Assembly (NCBI RefSeq): GCF_021044755.1
Contig: NZ_JAJNOR010000005.1
Location: forward strand, 124,001 to 188,000
Length of the DNA stretch: 64,000 nt
Source: Lientehia hominis
Lineage (GTDB): Bacteria > Bacillota > Clostridia > Lachnospirales > Lachnospiraceae
Direction: 5' to 3'
The translations under genes were made by a program, and so were the position numbers. Within the stretch, counting starts at the first letter, position 1. Each line of letters starts with the position of its first letter. Shown here piece after piece: positions 27,270 through 35,487 of the stretch. A model generated the notes under the pieces. That model ran no database searches. It saw only the letters and a program-made list of their open reading frames with translations, and had not been told where the DNA came from.

Positions 27270-28195
27270 TCCCCTCCTTTCCCGGTCTGGCCGCCCGTCA
27301 TCGGGTCATAGCTCGACGCCTGTCTCCGTTTTCCCAGCAAAACAGGAACCGTCAGAGCCGCCGCGACCAGTATGGCCGTAAGGAGTTTCAGATCATCAGT
27401 GTTAAGGCCCATCTGCAGGACTACCGCCACAATAATCCGGTATATCACAGAGCCCACCACCACAGATACCAGCTTGACGCCAAAACTGCTCTTCTTTCCA
27501 AAGATGACTTCGCCGATGATGATAGATGCCAGTCCAATGACGATGGCACCGGTCCCCTGCTTTACATCCGCATATCCCTGACTTTGTGTCACCAAGGCTC
27601 CGGATAAAGCGACCAGACCGTTACTGATGGCCAGTCCCAATACCTTATGGGTGTTGGTATTCATGCCAAGAGAGCGGACCATATTTTCATTATTTCCGGT
27701 CGCCCGGATGGCAGAACCGATCTCCGTCCCGAAAAACCAGTACAGAAAGGAAATAAGAACTGCCGTAAAGATCAATCCTACTATCAGCGATACCCAGTTC
27801 TGGGAAAGTCCGGTCAGCCCGGTCAGTCCCTTGAATATGGTCGGGACCTTCAAAAGAGGCGTATTGGAACGCCCCATAATCCTGAGGTTGATGGAATACA
27901 GTCCTATCTGTGTCAAAATTCCTGCCAGGATAGCGGGAATCTCGCATTTCGTATGTAACACTCCGGTAATAAAGCCGGCCGCCATACCCGTTATAATAGA
28001 CACCAGCACCGCCAGATACGGATTAACGCCGGCCGTGATAAGCGCGGCGCAGGTACATCCACCCAGAGCAAAGCTGCCATCCACAGTCAGATCGGCCACA
28101 TCCAGTATCCGGTATGTCAGGTAAACGCCCAGCGCCATGATGCCCCAGAGGATCCCCTGGCTTATGGCGCCCTGAATCGCAAATAAAACCCCCAT
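27266..28195 (-). CDS. ABC importer permease (LivH-like)
   Basis: The 309-residue integral membrane protein has about eight to nine hydrophobic segments. It opens with a segment containing GILWGIMALGVYLTYRIL, then LTVDGSFALGGC and AILAGILTQIGLYSINLRIMG, features of the LivH/branched-chain permease family reused for aromatic amino-acid-type importers. The start ATG is preceded by a GGAGAAGGG site. It lies between the substrate-binding protein and the ATPase of the same operon. One permease gene only suggests a homodimer. Confidence 0.9.
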   Translation of the reverse strand: MGVLFAIQGAISQGILWGIMALGVYLTYRILDVADLTVDGSFALGGCTCAALITAGVNPYLAVLVSIITGMAAGFITGVLHTKCEIPAILAGILTQIGLYSINLRIMGRSNTPLLKVPTIFKGLTGLTGLSQNWVSLIVGLIFTAVLISFLYWFFGTEIGSAIRATGNNENMVRSLGMNTNTHKVLGLAISNGLVALSGALVTQSQGYADVKQGTGAIVIGLASIIIGEVIFGKKSSFGVKLVSVVVGSVIYRIIVAVVLQMGLNTDDLKLLTAILVAAALTVPVLLGKRRQASSYDPMTGGQTGKGGE

Positions 28196-28224
28196 GATCG
28201 CCCTTCTCCTTCATCTATCGCCGT

Positions 28225-29304
28225 TTATTCCGCAAGGTCCTTCGCTTTATCCTTTACGGCATCCAAACTTACGTCAAGCTCTGCCGCCACATCTGAATTC
28301 ACAGCCAGCGTGCAGTCTTTTGCACTGATATACTGAATCGGCATAGCGCTTACGTCTTTTCCGTTTTTCAGAATGTCCACGGCCATCTCACCGGCCATTT
28401 TTCCAAGTGTGGTATAATCAAGGCCATATGTGGCAAGACCGCCATTGGCCACCATCCCTTCCTCTCCTACGATGCAGGGCAGGCCGTTCGCATTGGTTAC
28501 CATCGCAACCGTAGCCATGCCTTCCGCCAGCAGGTTATCGGTGGGAATGTAAACTGCGTCTATTTTTCCGATCATGGACTCTGCAACAGACTGAATCATA
28601 CTGGAATCGGATACGGTGAACTCCTCAAATCCCAGGCCCTTCGCCTCGCATACAGATTTTGCCAGATCTGCCTGTACGATGGAATTGTCTTCAGAGGAAC
28701 AATACATGATACCAATCTTCTTCGCATCGGGAAGCAGCTCCTGAAGCAGGGAGATCTGCTCTTCTACGGGGTTCATGTCAGAAGACCCGGAGACATTGGT
28801 CCCAGGATTCTCATTGCTCTCCACCAGGCCGGCAACCTTGAAATCTGTAATTGCCGTTGCCAGAATCGGAATATCCGTCGTCTTTCCGGCTATCGCCTGC
28901 GCCGCGGGCGTCGCAATGGCAAGAACCAGGTCACAATTGTTATTCACCAGCTTATTGGCAATCGTCTCACAGTTGGAGGGATCTCCCTGTGCATTGTTGA
29001 AATCCAGCTCCAGATTTTTCCCTTCTTCATATCCTGCTTCCTTCAGCGCCTCCTTAAAACCCTCATAACTCGCGTCAAGGGCAGGATGCTCAGCCAGCTG
29101 GATAACGCCGATCTTCACGGTTCCACTCTCTGTCTCCGCGTCCTCTCCGGCCGCAGCCTTCGTCGTCTCACCGGCTTTTGTAGTTTCTTCCGCTGTCGTT
29201 TCTTTTGCCTTTGTGGTTTCCTTTGCGTCCTTATTTCCGCAGGAAGCCAACAGACCTACGGCGAGCAGCGCCGCCATCATAAGTGCCAATGCTTTCCTTT
29301 TCAT
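28225..29304 (-). CDS. ABC importer substrate-binding lipoprotein (TrpX-like, DUF534 family)
   Basis: The 359-residue protein has a lipoprotein signal with lipobox LLASC and a degenerate threonine/lysine/glutamate linker of KETTKA/EETTKAGETTKA repeats at about 25-60. A two-lobed periplasmic-binding-type domain follows, beginning VKIGVIQLAEHPALDA. It binds the ligand outside the cell and delivers it to the permease encoded next. The ligand is unknown; relatives include tryptophan- and tyrosine-transport proteins. GAGAGGAT precedes the ATG. It is the first gene of the operon and has a clear promoter. Confidence 0.93.
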   Translation of the reverse strand: MKRKALALMMAALLAVGLLASCGNKDAKETTKAKETTAEETTKAGETTKAAAGEDAETESGTVKIGVIQLAEHPALDASYEGFKEALKEAGYEEGKNLELDFNNAQGDPSNCETIANKLVNNNCDLVLAIATPAAQAIAGKTTDIPILATAITDFKVAGLVESNENPGTNVSGSSDMNPVEEQISLLQELLPDAKKIGIMYCSSEDNSIVQADLAKSVCEAKGLGFEEFTVSDSSMIQSVAESMIGKIDAVYIPTDNLLAEGMATVAMVTNANGLPCIVGEEGMVANGGLATYGLDYTTLGKMAGEMAVDILKNGKDVSAMPIQYISAKDCTLAVNSDVAAELDVSLDAVKDKAKDLAE

Positions 29305-29342
29305 CTCAAAATCCTCTCTTTTCTATATGATATAGCTTTATC

Positions 29343-29371
29343 ATCATACTACAAAAGATGAGGAAGGTCAA
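29343..29371 (-). promoter_or_regulatory. Sigma-A promoter of the ABC importer operon
   Basis: On the minus strand TTGACC (29366-29371) and TATGAT (29343-29348) are 17 bases apart, about 38 bases before the start codon. A direct repeat TTAAAGCG lies just upstream and could be a regulator site. Confidence 0.75.
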
Positions 29372-29383
29372 TACGTTAAAGCG

Positions 29384-30001
29384 TTACGGTTTAAAGCGAC
29401 GCCACACTACCCCCACGAGTAAAAGCAGGGTTCCCGCGGCCGCCAGATAGAATTTAGGGACATAGCTGCCTCCCATCATGGAGAACAGATAAAAGTCCTT
29501 CAGATATTTATCTCCGCTGAAATTTATGACGTAATAAACAATAGGAATCATATATCCGACTGCAATATTATCGGTGAGACTGTAAAAGAACATGCCCAGC
29601 CCTCCCAGGAACAAGGCTCCCGCCAGAGTGCCCAGATAATAGTACCATACCGGAAATTCGCAGCCGTTGTATTTTAGAAATAGTACGCATGCTCCTGTGA
29701 ACAGCGCCAGAAACACCAGCGCCTCCAAAAGGCGGATCACATGGAGACATGTAATGGATACCTTTTTGGAGCGCAGAAGATCCCGGATATTCCTGTCCTG
29801 GTCCGGCAGGAAAGCCGGAACCAGGAATATGATCCCCATGAGCGCCGCATACATCTCCAGGGTCTGCGCCGTCTCATTTGGCTCCAGATACTGCACTCCC
29901 ATCAGAAACGGCATCAGGCAGAGCAGGAGAATCCCCGCCAGAAGATGGTATTTCAGATGATATTTCAAATGAATCTTACCGGCTTCTACGTAATTTTCCA
30001 C
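29384..30001 (-). CDS. ABC-2-type membrane protein, second permease of exporter
   Basis: The 205-residue protein is almost entirely hydrophobic with about six transmembrane segments and no motif beyond general ABC-2 permease character. It starts at a GTG (29999-30001) with GGAGG about 10 bases upstream. Its first 26 bases overlap the end of the larger permease, so it is translationally coupled. ATPase, large permease and small permease together form an export unit next to a two-component system. That arrangement is common for bacteriocin or antimicrobial-peptide immunity, but the substrate is not known. Confidence 0.8.
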   Translation of the reverse strand: MENYVEAGKIHLKYHLKYHLLAGILLLCLMPFLMGVQYLEPNETAQTLEMYAALMGIIFLVPAFLPDQDRNIRDLLRSKKVSITCLHVIRLLEALVFLALFTGACVLFLKYNGCEFPVWYYYLGTLAGALFLGGLGMFFYSLTDNIAVGYMIPIVYYVINFSGDKYLKDFYLFSMMGGSYVPKFYLAAAGTLLLLVGVVWRRFKP

Positions 30002-31208
30002 GGCGTATGCTTCCTCCTTTCCGCTTCCATGTATATACTCCGATGCAGAGCAGCACCAGCACAGCCGTCAGAACTCCATAGAAAATCCGATTGACGATCA
30101 GGTCCGGCAGCTGACTGAAAAACAGTTCCGTATTTCCAAAATCATTGAACCGCGGTATAAATTTGAGGCCAAAATTTCCGTTTAGTCCTCCGAAGGACTG
30201 AAATACACTGAAGAACCAGAAAATCCCTTGGATCAGCACAGCCCATACGCTCTCTGTAAGCTCGCTGATCAAGAAGCCCGCCGCCAGTGTAAACGCTACG
30301 GTAGGAAACAGCCAGCCGCCCACATACTTCACAAAAGCGAGGTGGTCCACAGCGATCCCCGCCCCGACGGCAGCCGCACCACACTGGATATGAACGGCCG
30401 CGGCCATTGCGATCACCGGCAGCATCGTCATGAATAGGGCAGCGAGGTACCTGGACAGTATCACACATCCGGACGATGCCTGTTTGGAGTAAATCACCTG
30501 TGAAGCTTTGGAGCGTTTATCTTTTAGTGTCCTGGCGACTGCAAGGAACACCGGCAGAATCGACAGCATCAACCCCATATAATCGCAGAACAGACGGGCG
30601 TATGCGCCGGTATACCGGTCCTTTTCTACAATTGCCCTGTACTCCTCTAAAGCCCCCTCGTAGGTCTGGCTCACTATAGTCCCGTTTTTTAATACTTCCG
30701 GAGCATAAGTAGAATGTCCTCCCAGTATTCCGTCAATCTCCTCCATAAGCTCCAGGAAACGTTCATAGGTCAGTCCCTCTGCCGGACTGACGGACGGTCT
30801 CACAATTACTCCCTCCATTGTGTTCGATTCTGCCTCGTTGATATAGTCGTCGATGATGACTCCCAGCTCTTCTCTGGAAACTCCTATGAGCTCCCCCATG
30901 ATTTCCTCCATCCGCGCCATCTTTTTTTCACCCAGTACCACCTTTTTATAAAAACCGAGGGGATACGTGGTATACCGGTTTTGGACGTAGTCCAGGGAAA
31001 GGTTTTGCAGCGTCCTGTTCATGATTGTCTGTTCATCTTTGGAATAAGTCCTTCCATACTCTTCCTGTCCCGGCTGCGGCTTGGCAAGATTCCAGCTTTC
31101 CTCCCCCAGCTGACTCATGAAAAATAAGATCAGGCAGGCCAGGAACGCATAATATACGATACTTTTGCCTATCTGTCTGCACTCTTTCCAAAACAGTGAA
31201 ATAAACAT
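29976..31208 (-). CDS. ABC-2-type permease, large subunit of exporter
   Basis: The 410-residue protein has an N-terminal transmembrane helix at about residues 19-38 and a soluble extracytoplasmic segment of about 180 residues. A cluster of five or six helices follows at about 215-400. This is the usual shape of ABC-2 permeases. The ATG at 31208 overlaps the ATPase stop by one base (TGATG) and has a GGGGGGAA site upstream; a TTG one codon earlier is an alternative. It is coupled to both neighbours. Confidence 0.85.
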   Translation of the reverse strand: MFISLFWKECRQIGKSIVYYAFLACLILFFMSQLGEESWNLAKPQPGQEEYGRTYSKDEQTIMNRTLQNLSLDYVQNRYTTYPLGFYKKVVLGEKKMARMEEIMGELIGVSREELGVIIDDYINEAESNTMEGVIVRPSVSPAEGLTYERFLELMEEIDGILGGHSTYAPEVLKNGTIVSQTYEGALEEYRAIVEKDRYTGAYARLFCDYMGLMLSILPVFLAVARTLKDKRSKASQVIYSKQASSGCVILSRYLAALFMTMLPVIAMAAAVHIQCGAAAVGAGIAVDHLAFVKYVGGWLFPTVAFTLAAGFLISELTESVWAVLIQGIFWFFSVFQSFGGLNGNFGLKFIPRFNDFGNTELFFSQLPDLIVNRIFYGVLTAVLVLLCIGVYTWKRKGGSIRRGKLRRSR

Positions 31209-32080
31209 CAAAGTTCCCCCCTCTCCACGTGCATCAAATACAGATATGCATCCTCGACGCCTGCCCTGCAGAGCTTCGCCGGAAAAACAGGGGGAACATC
31301 GGAAATAAACCGGACTGACACCGAGCCCCCCACTGCCAGCATCGAAGTCACCGGATACATAGATTGTACCTTTGGAAGCTCGAGCTTTGAGATTTCCGCG
31401 CTGTAGACCCGTCCTTCTGTCATACTCAGCAGCTGCCCCACTGTGCCGTTGAAGATCAGCTCTCCTTCATCCAGGATTCCTATATGTTCACAGGTAGCTT
31501 CCACATCCCCCACAATGTGAGTGGATAAAATGACGATTCTGTCCTGGGCAGTTTCACAAAGAAGATTTCGGAACCGTACCCGTTCCTCCGGGTCAAGCCC
31601 CGCCGTAGGTTCATCCACGATGAGCACCTTCGGATCGTGGAGGATCGCCTGGGCGATTCCAAGCCGCCTCCGCATGCCGCCGGACATGGCTTTTACCTTC
31701 GTCTTGACCTGGGCATCCAGATTCACTTTCTCCAAAAGGGGCAGAATCCGTTCCTTCCTCTCCTGTTTTGACAGGCCCGACAGAGCTCCCAGATAATCCA
31801 TCGCCTCGTAGGCACTCATGCTCCCATACATGGAAAAATCCTGCGGCAGATATCCGACCATGGAACGCACTTCTTTCGCATGCTCCACCGGAACGCCGCA
31901 GACCTCCACTGATCCTTCGCTTTTCTTTAACAATGTGGACAGTACCTTCATAAGGGTCGTCTTTCCCGCCCCATTCTTCCCCAGCAGTCCGAACATCCCG
32001 GAGGATATCGTAAGGTTAATATCCCGGAGCGCCTGCTTCTTTCCGTAATACTGATTTAAATGCTCAATCGAAATTTCCAT
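31208..32080 (-). CDS. ABC exporter ATP-binding protein
   Basis: The 290-residue ATPase has Walker A GKNGAGKTT, Q-loop PQDFSMYG, signature AMSGGMRRRLG, Walker B VLIVDEPTAGLDP and switch histidine in STHIVGD. A C-terminal accessory section follows. It is the energy unit for the two downstream permeases. AAAGGAGA lies before the ATG. It is separated from the upstream kinase by a terminator, so it probably has its own start site, possibly controlled by that two-component system. Confidence 0.9.
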   Translation of the reverse strand: MEISIEHLNQYYGKKQALRDINLTISSGMFGLLGKNGAGKTTLMKVLSTLLKKSEGSVEVCGVPVEHAKEVRSMVGYLPQDFSMYGSMSAYEAMDYLGALSGLSKQERKERILPLLEKVNLDAQVKTKVKAMSGGMRRRLGIAQAILHDPKVLIVDEPTAGLDPEERVRFRNLLCETAQDRIVILSTHIVGDVEATCEHIGILDEGELIFNGTVGQLLSMTEGRVYSAEISKLELPKVQSMYPVTSMLAVGGSVSVRFISDVPPVFPAKLCRAGVEDAYLYLMHVERGEL

Positions 32081-32141
32081 CTTTTTCTATCTCCTTTACT
32101 ATAATAGACTCCTGATCAAATTCCCCATCCCCGTAAAATAA

Positions 32142-32185
32142 AATGATCCCGACGAACAGGTGTATTTTCCTCCGTCAGGATCATT
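32142..32185 (-). terminator. Terminator between the kinase and ABC exporter genes
   Basis: On the minus strand 13-bp arms (32173-32185 and 32142-32154, one G-U pair) form a stem followed by TTTATTTTAC. This stops the regulator-kinase transcript before the exporter genes. Confidence 0.75.
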
Positions 32186-32246
32186 GTAAACATAAATTCT
32201 CTACTCTTTCCCTATATCCGGCATCTATTTCCTTTTTATTTTTCCG

Positions 32247-33458
32247 TCACCTGATTTCCTCTTCTTCCGGACACACTTGGAAGGACGCAGAGATGATCGC
32301 TCCGCCATTCACACTGTTATGGATGGCCAAAGAGCCTCCATGTTTCTCGCACAGGACATAGCAGATATACAGCCCGATGCCGAAATGCTCCTGCGACTCC
32401 TCCTCTTTATCCTTATAATATGGCTTGACCGCCATTTTAAGTCCCTCCTCGCTGAATCCGGGGCCGTCGTCCTTAACATAGATCTCCAGAAATCCTCCGA
32501 CCTCTTCCATGACCACCTGCACCCACTCTTTTGCATAGCGCAGGCTGTTGGACAGGATATTTTCTGTCACTTCGCAGACGATTGCTTCGTCAAGATACAG
32601 CTCCTTTGTCTGAGGCATTCTGCTGTCCATCCAGATACGCACACCGCCGGAACCGTCCAAAGCGGCTGTCATCTCCTTCATTTCCATGGTAATATCCGCA
32701 CTCGTCACCGGCTTCTTTTCCACCATCCGCTCTTCCAGGGTGCTTACACTTTTCATGGTATCGCCGAACCGCTTAAGCCTGATCACCTGTTTGTCCATCA
32801 TGGAAAGCGTTTCTAAAAGCTTTTCTTCGCTTATGTTTCCCTGAGGATAATATTTCGAAAGCAGATCGATATACCCGTGCAGCACCGTAAGAGGCGTCCG
32901 CAGATCATGGGCAAAGGCATGATTCAGCCGTTTCTGCTCTTCCATCATGTTCCACATCTTCTGATGATTCTCCAGGAGGTTCTTCCGCATTTTTTCGAAG
33001 CTTCCGCACAGCTTTCCCATTTCATCCTCAGAATGGTATTCGCATTGAAAATTCAGGTCGCTGCAGCCAATCCTCGCCGCGCTGTCGGTCAGAATCTGAA
33101 GCGGTGTCTTCAGCTTATCCCGGTAATACAGCACTGATACCAGCACCACCCCCGCTATGATACATAAAACCGGACTCCATGACTCCACAAAATCCATAAT
33201 CTGTATTACGACCCGGTCCCCCTGGGCCATGCTCCCCCACATGACATAATAATAGGGACTCAGATTAGAGACTGCATATTCCGAGGCATATTTTCCCCAG
33301 ATGACATTGTCCACACTCTGACAAATAAACTGAAGGATCATAATCGTCAGAAAGGTCCCGGTGGCTCCTAGTACGATATAAGCAGCCAGGGCTTTTTTCA
33401 AAGAGGCGTCCATCAGCTTCTTTTTCCATTTATTTTTCTTTCGTTTCAGCCAGCCCAC
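32247..33458 (-). CDS. Sensor histidine kinase paired with the exporter
   Basis: The 403-residue kinase has transmembrane helices at about residues 23-45 and 95-115, an extracellular loop of about 50 residues and a HAMP segment. The H-box is AFAHDLRTPLTVLHG, the N box is ENILSNSLRYA and the G boxes are DDGPGFS and FGIGLYI. The GTG at 33458 is chosen because a G-rich site lies 8 bases upstream. An in-frame ATG at 33476 has none and would overlap the regulator more. As called, it overlaps the regulator's end by 13 bases. The signal may be the substrate of the adjacent ABC exporter. Confidence 0.88.
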   Translation of the reverse strand: MGWLKRKKNKWKKKLMDASLKKALAAYIVLGATGTFLTIMILQFICQSVDNVIWGKYASEYAVSNLSPYYYVMWGSMAQGDRVVIQIMDFVESWSPVLCIIAGVVLVSVLYYRDKLKTPLQILTDSAARIGCSDLNFQCEYHSEDEMGKLCGSFEKMRKNLLENHQKMWNMMEEQKRLNHAFAHDLRTPLTVLHGYIDLLSKYYPQGNISEEKLLETLSMMDKQVIRLKRFGDTMKSVSTLEERMVEKKPVTSADITMEMKEMTAALDGSGGVRIWMDSRMPQTKELYLDEAIVCEVTENILSNSLRYAKEWVQVVMEEVGGFLEIYVKDDGPGFSEEGLKMAVKPYYKDKEEESQEHFGIGLYICYVLCEKHGGSLAIHNSVNGGAIISASFQVCPEEEEIR

Positions 33459-34120
33459 TGATAGCCCACCCCCCATACTGTCGCGATATAGGTCTTGTCA
33501 GAATATTTCTTGAATTTCATCCGGATGCGGCGGATATGTTCAGTCACGATATTTTCATCGCCCTCGCTGTCATACCCCCACAGCTTCTCATAGATCCGCT
33601 CCTTGGAAAACACCTGTCCCCGGTTCATGGAGAGCAGCTCTACGATATCAAATTCCGTCCTGGTCAGGCCCAGGTTCCTTTCTCCAAAATAGACGCACCG
33701 GCTGGAATAGTGGATCACCAGGTCATCTGAGAACCTAAGCTGGTCTTTTTTCCCCGCCCGTGCCTCCCGGCGCAGATGGGCCGCCACCCTGGCTCCCAGT
33801 TCATCCAGGGAAAACGGCTTTACAATATAATCGTCTCCACCGATCATCAGACCGTTGACCCGGTCCTGCTCCTCCACCCTGGCAGTCAAAAATAAAATGG
33901 GACAGCTGACATGTTCCCGGACGCGGCGGCACACCTCCAGGCCGTCCATCCCCGGCATATTGATATCCAGAAGGATCAGATCTGGCTGGCGGGAAACCTT
34001 TTCGAGAACTTCTCTTCCGTTCTTTGCCATTTCTGTCTGGTACCCCTGCATTTCAAAAAAATCCTTCAGCAGTGCCCGTATATCATGTTCATCATCCGCG
34101 ATCAATATTTTATAGGCCAT
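33446..34120 (-). CDS. OmpR-family response regulator paired with the exporter
   Basis: The 224-residue protein has a receiver (ILIADDEHDI pocket, phosphoacceptor aspartate in LILLDINMPG, TAR, lysine in IVKPFS) and a C-terminal winged helix ending in TVWGVGYQW. The ATG at 34120 has AGAGGA upstream. It is the first gene of the regulator-kinase pair and has its own promoter. It probably activates the downstream ABC exporter genes; this is inferred from order only. Confidence 0.93.
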   Translation of the reverse strand: MAYKILIADDEHDIRALLKDFFEMQGYQTEMAKNGREVLEKVSRQPDLILLDINMPGMDGLEVCRRVREHVSCPILFLTARVEEQDRVNGLMIGGDDYIVKPFSLDELGARVAAHLRREARAGKKDQLRFSDDLVIHYSSRCVYFGERNLGLTRTEFDIVELLSMNRGQVFSKERIYEKLWGYDSEGDENIVTEHIRRIRMKFKKYSDKTYIATVWGVGYQWAG

Positions 34121-34150
34121 TTTTGCATCCTCTTTTCTCCATTCTGCTCT

Positions 34151-34179
34151 GTTATAGTCTACCACCAATTTCCCTACAA
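34151..34179 (-). promoter_or_regulatory. Sigma-A-like promoter of the regulator-kinase pair
   Basis: On the minus strand TTGTAG (34174-34179) and TATAAC (34151-34156) are 17 bases apart, about 30 bases before the regulator start. Confidence 0.6.
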
Positions 34180-34204
34180 AAACACTACGGAATCATTTTT
34201 TCGG

Positions 34205-34233
34205 TTGACATGACTGCGATCCTATGATATAAA
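34205..34233 (+). promoter_or_regulatory. Strong sigma-A promoter for the tRNA-Trp/tRNA-Ala operon
   Basis: A consensus TTGACA at 34205-34210 and TATAAA at 34228-34233 are 17 bases apart, 26 bases before the first tRNA. Confidence 0.85.
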
Positions 34234-34259
34234 TGGAGGGTAGGTTTTTTCTACGATAC

Positions 34260-34332
34260 AGGGGTGTAGTTCAGTCGGTAGAACGTTGGTCTCCAAAACC
34301 AAATGTCGAGGGTTCGAGTCCTTCCGCCCCTG
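34260..34332 (+). tRNA. tRNA-Trp (anticodon CCA)
   Basis: A 73-nt cloverleaf. The acceptor stem is AGGGGTG with CGCCCCT and discriminator G. The anticodon stem TTGGT/ACCAA carries loop CTCCAAA with anticodon CCA at 34293-34295. The T-arm has GGTTCGAGTCC. The 3' CCA is not encoded. Confidence 0.97.
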
Positions 34333-34369
34333 CTTCAGACACAAAATAAGCTGGAAATACATATCCCAC

Positions 34370-34442
34370 GGGGCATTAGCGCAGCTGGGAGCGCGCCACA
34401 CTGGCAGTGTGGAGGTCAGGGGTTCGAATCCCCTATGCTCCA
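34370..34442 (+). tRNA. tRNA-Ala (anticodon GGC)
   Basis: A 73-nt cloverleaf. The acceptor stem is GGGGCAT with ATGCTCC and discriminator A. The anticodon stem CCACA/TGTGG carries loop CTGGCAG with anticodon GGC at 34403-34405. The T-arm is AGGGGTTCGAATCCCCT. It shares a transcript with tRNA-Trp. The 3' CCA is not encoded. Confidence 0.97.
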
Positions 34443-34447
34443 CGAAA

Positions 34448-34490
34448 AACACCATCTTAATCCGGACAGAGGATAAGATGGTGTTTTTTT
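34448..34490 (+). terminator. Terminator of the tRNA-Trp/tRNA-Ala operon
   Basis: Perfect 12-bp arms at 34448-34459 and 34474-34485 are followed by seven Ts. Confidence 0.95.
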
Positions 34491-34506
34491 GTCCGGACTG
34501 GATAAC

Positions 34507-34537
34507 AAAAGGACGCTTCTAAGAAGCGTCCTTTTTT
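34507..34537. terminator. Terminator of tRNA-Val, bidirectional
   Basis: A near-perfect stem with AAAAGGACGCTTCT and AGAAGCGTCCTTTTTT arms and a one-base loop core. T-runs on both strands let it stop the leftward tRNA-Val transcript and back up the rightward terminator. Confidence 0.9.
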
Positions 34538-34538
34538 A

Positions 34539-34611
34539 TGGAGACAACAGGACTCGAACCTGCGACCCTCTACACGTCAAGCAGATGCTCTCCCAGCTGA
34601 GCTATGTCTCC
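34539..34611 (-). tRNA. tRNA-Val (anticodon GAC)
   Basis: A 73-nt minus-strand cloverleaf. The acceptor stem is GGAGACA with TGTCTCC and discriminator A. The anticodon GAC lies at 34576-34578 within CTTGACG, and the T-arm contains GGTTCGAGTCC. The 3' CCA is not encoded. It is convergent with the tRNA-Trp/Ala pair. Confidence 0.95.
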
Positions 34612-34622
34612 GTCCGAAGCTT

Positions 34623-34651
34623 AGTATAACCGAAAACGGGCCGGAGTGCAA
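34623..34651 (-). promoter_or_regulatory. Sigma-A promoter for tRNA-Val
   Basis: On the minus strand TTGCAC (34646-34651) and TATACT (34623-34628) are 17 bases apart, 12 bases before the tRNA. Confidence 0.75.
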
Positions 34652-34811
34652 GCGGAAAGAATCATTTCTTTTCAAAAAATTCCGGCTTTTTATTATCCGG
34701 TAAATTTTTCTATGGTCTGGTAAGGTCTAAGTTTTTCTATTATATGGTATTTTTTTCCAAAATCTTCTATGTTTGACTTTACAAACACTTGTACGAAGGA
34801 GGAAATCCCCT

Positions 34812-35159
34812 ATGGTGAGCAATGATATTCATGCAATGCTCTATTCTGTCGGAGTATCTCAGTGTTATCGAGGATATGATTATTTCATCACAGCCATATC
34901 GATGATCATGGAAGATTCCCGTAAACTGCACAATATCCAGAGAGAAGTCTACCGCCCAATTGCCCAGCAGAACAACACCAGTGTTCAGAATGTGGAAAAG
35001 GACATCCGTACCATACGCAATGTTATCATGCGAAACGGCGGGGCCGATATGCTGGAAGAGATGACAGGATGCCGCTTCCGACATGAAAATATGCCTTATC
35101 CAAAAGAGATCATTGAAATCTTCGCTAAATACTGCAAACGGATATCTGAAAAACCCTGA
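34812..35159 (+). CDS. Stand-alone Spo0A-type DNA-binding effector domain protein
   Basis: The 115-residue protein matches the C-terminal DNA-binding domain of Spo0A over its whole length. Helices are arranged as in Spo0A: VGVSQCYRGYDYFITAISM, then VYRPIAQQNNTSVQNVEKDIRTIRNV for the recognition helix region, then a C-terminal PKEIIEIFAKYCK. There is no receiver domain. Spo0A is the sporulation master regulator, but in full-length form it needs phosphorylation; this protein would not. The ATG at 34812 has AAGGAGG about 9 bases upstream. It is monocistronic beside the tRNAs. Targets are unknown. Confidence 0.85.
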   Translation: MVSNDIHAMLYSVGVSQCYRGYDYFITAISMIMEDSRKLHNIQREVYRPIAQQNNTSVQNVEKDIRTIRNVIMRNGGADMLEEMTGCRFRHENMPYPKEIIEIFAKYCKRISEKP

Positions 35160-35487
35160 TTCGGCATCCTGCCTGCTGTCCAGCATAAGAAATCTAAAGG
35201 AATCAAAGGATATTTTCTCCAAAAACAATTCATTGTTTTCTCTCTGCACATTCCTTTTTCATTTCATAGAAACCGCGGCCGCGGCTGATGTACGGTCATA
35301 CTCTTATTCCCTTTAATCATCTGATATCGTCCATTATACCACAAATTCTGGCTCTCGTAACGCCTGCTGAGCAAGGAATCTGATAAAACTTATCATGTCT
35401 TCTGACAAAAAAGAAGTGACGGAAATGCCGGCCAGTGGTAAACTGGTATTGTAATTTTTTTAATTTAATCGAATAAGGAGAACGAAA
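35160..35487 (+). other. Gene-free stretch, no clear feature
   Basis: These 328 bases hold no frame with a ribosome binding site. An AT-rich final 90 bases probably carries the promoter of the small gene at 35488, but I cannot fix its boxes. A short palindromic CCGCGGCCGCGG element lies near 35272-35284. Confidence 0.5.
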
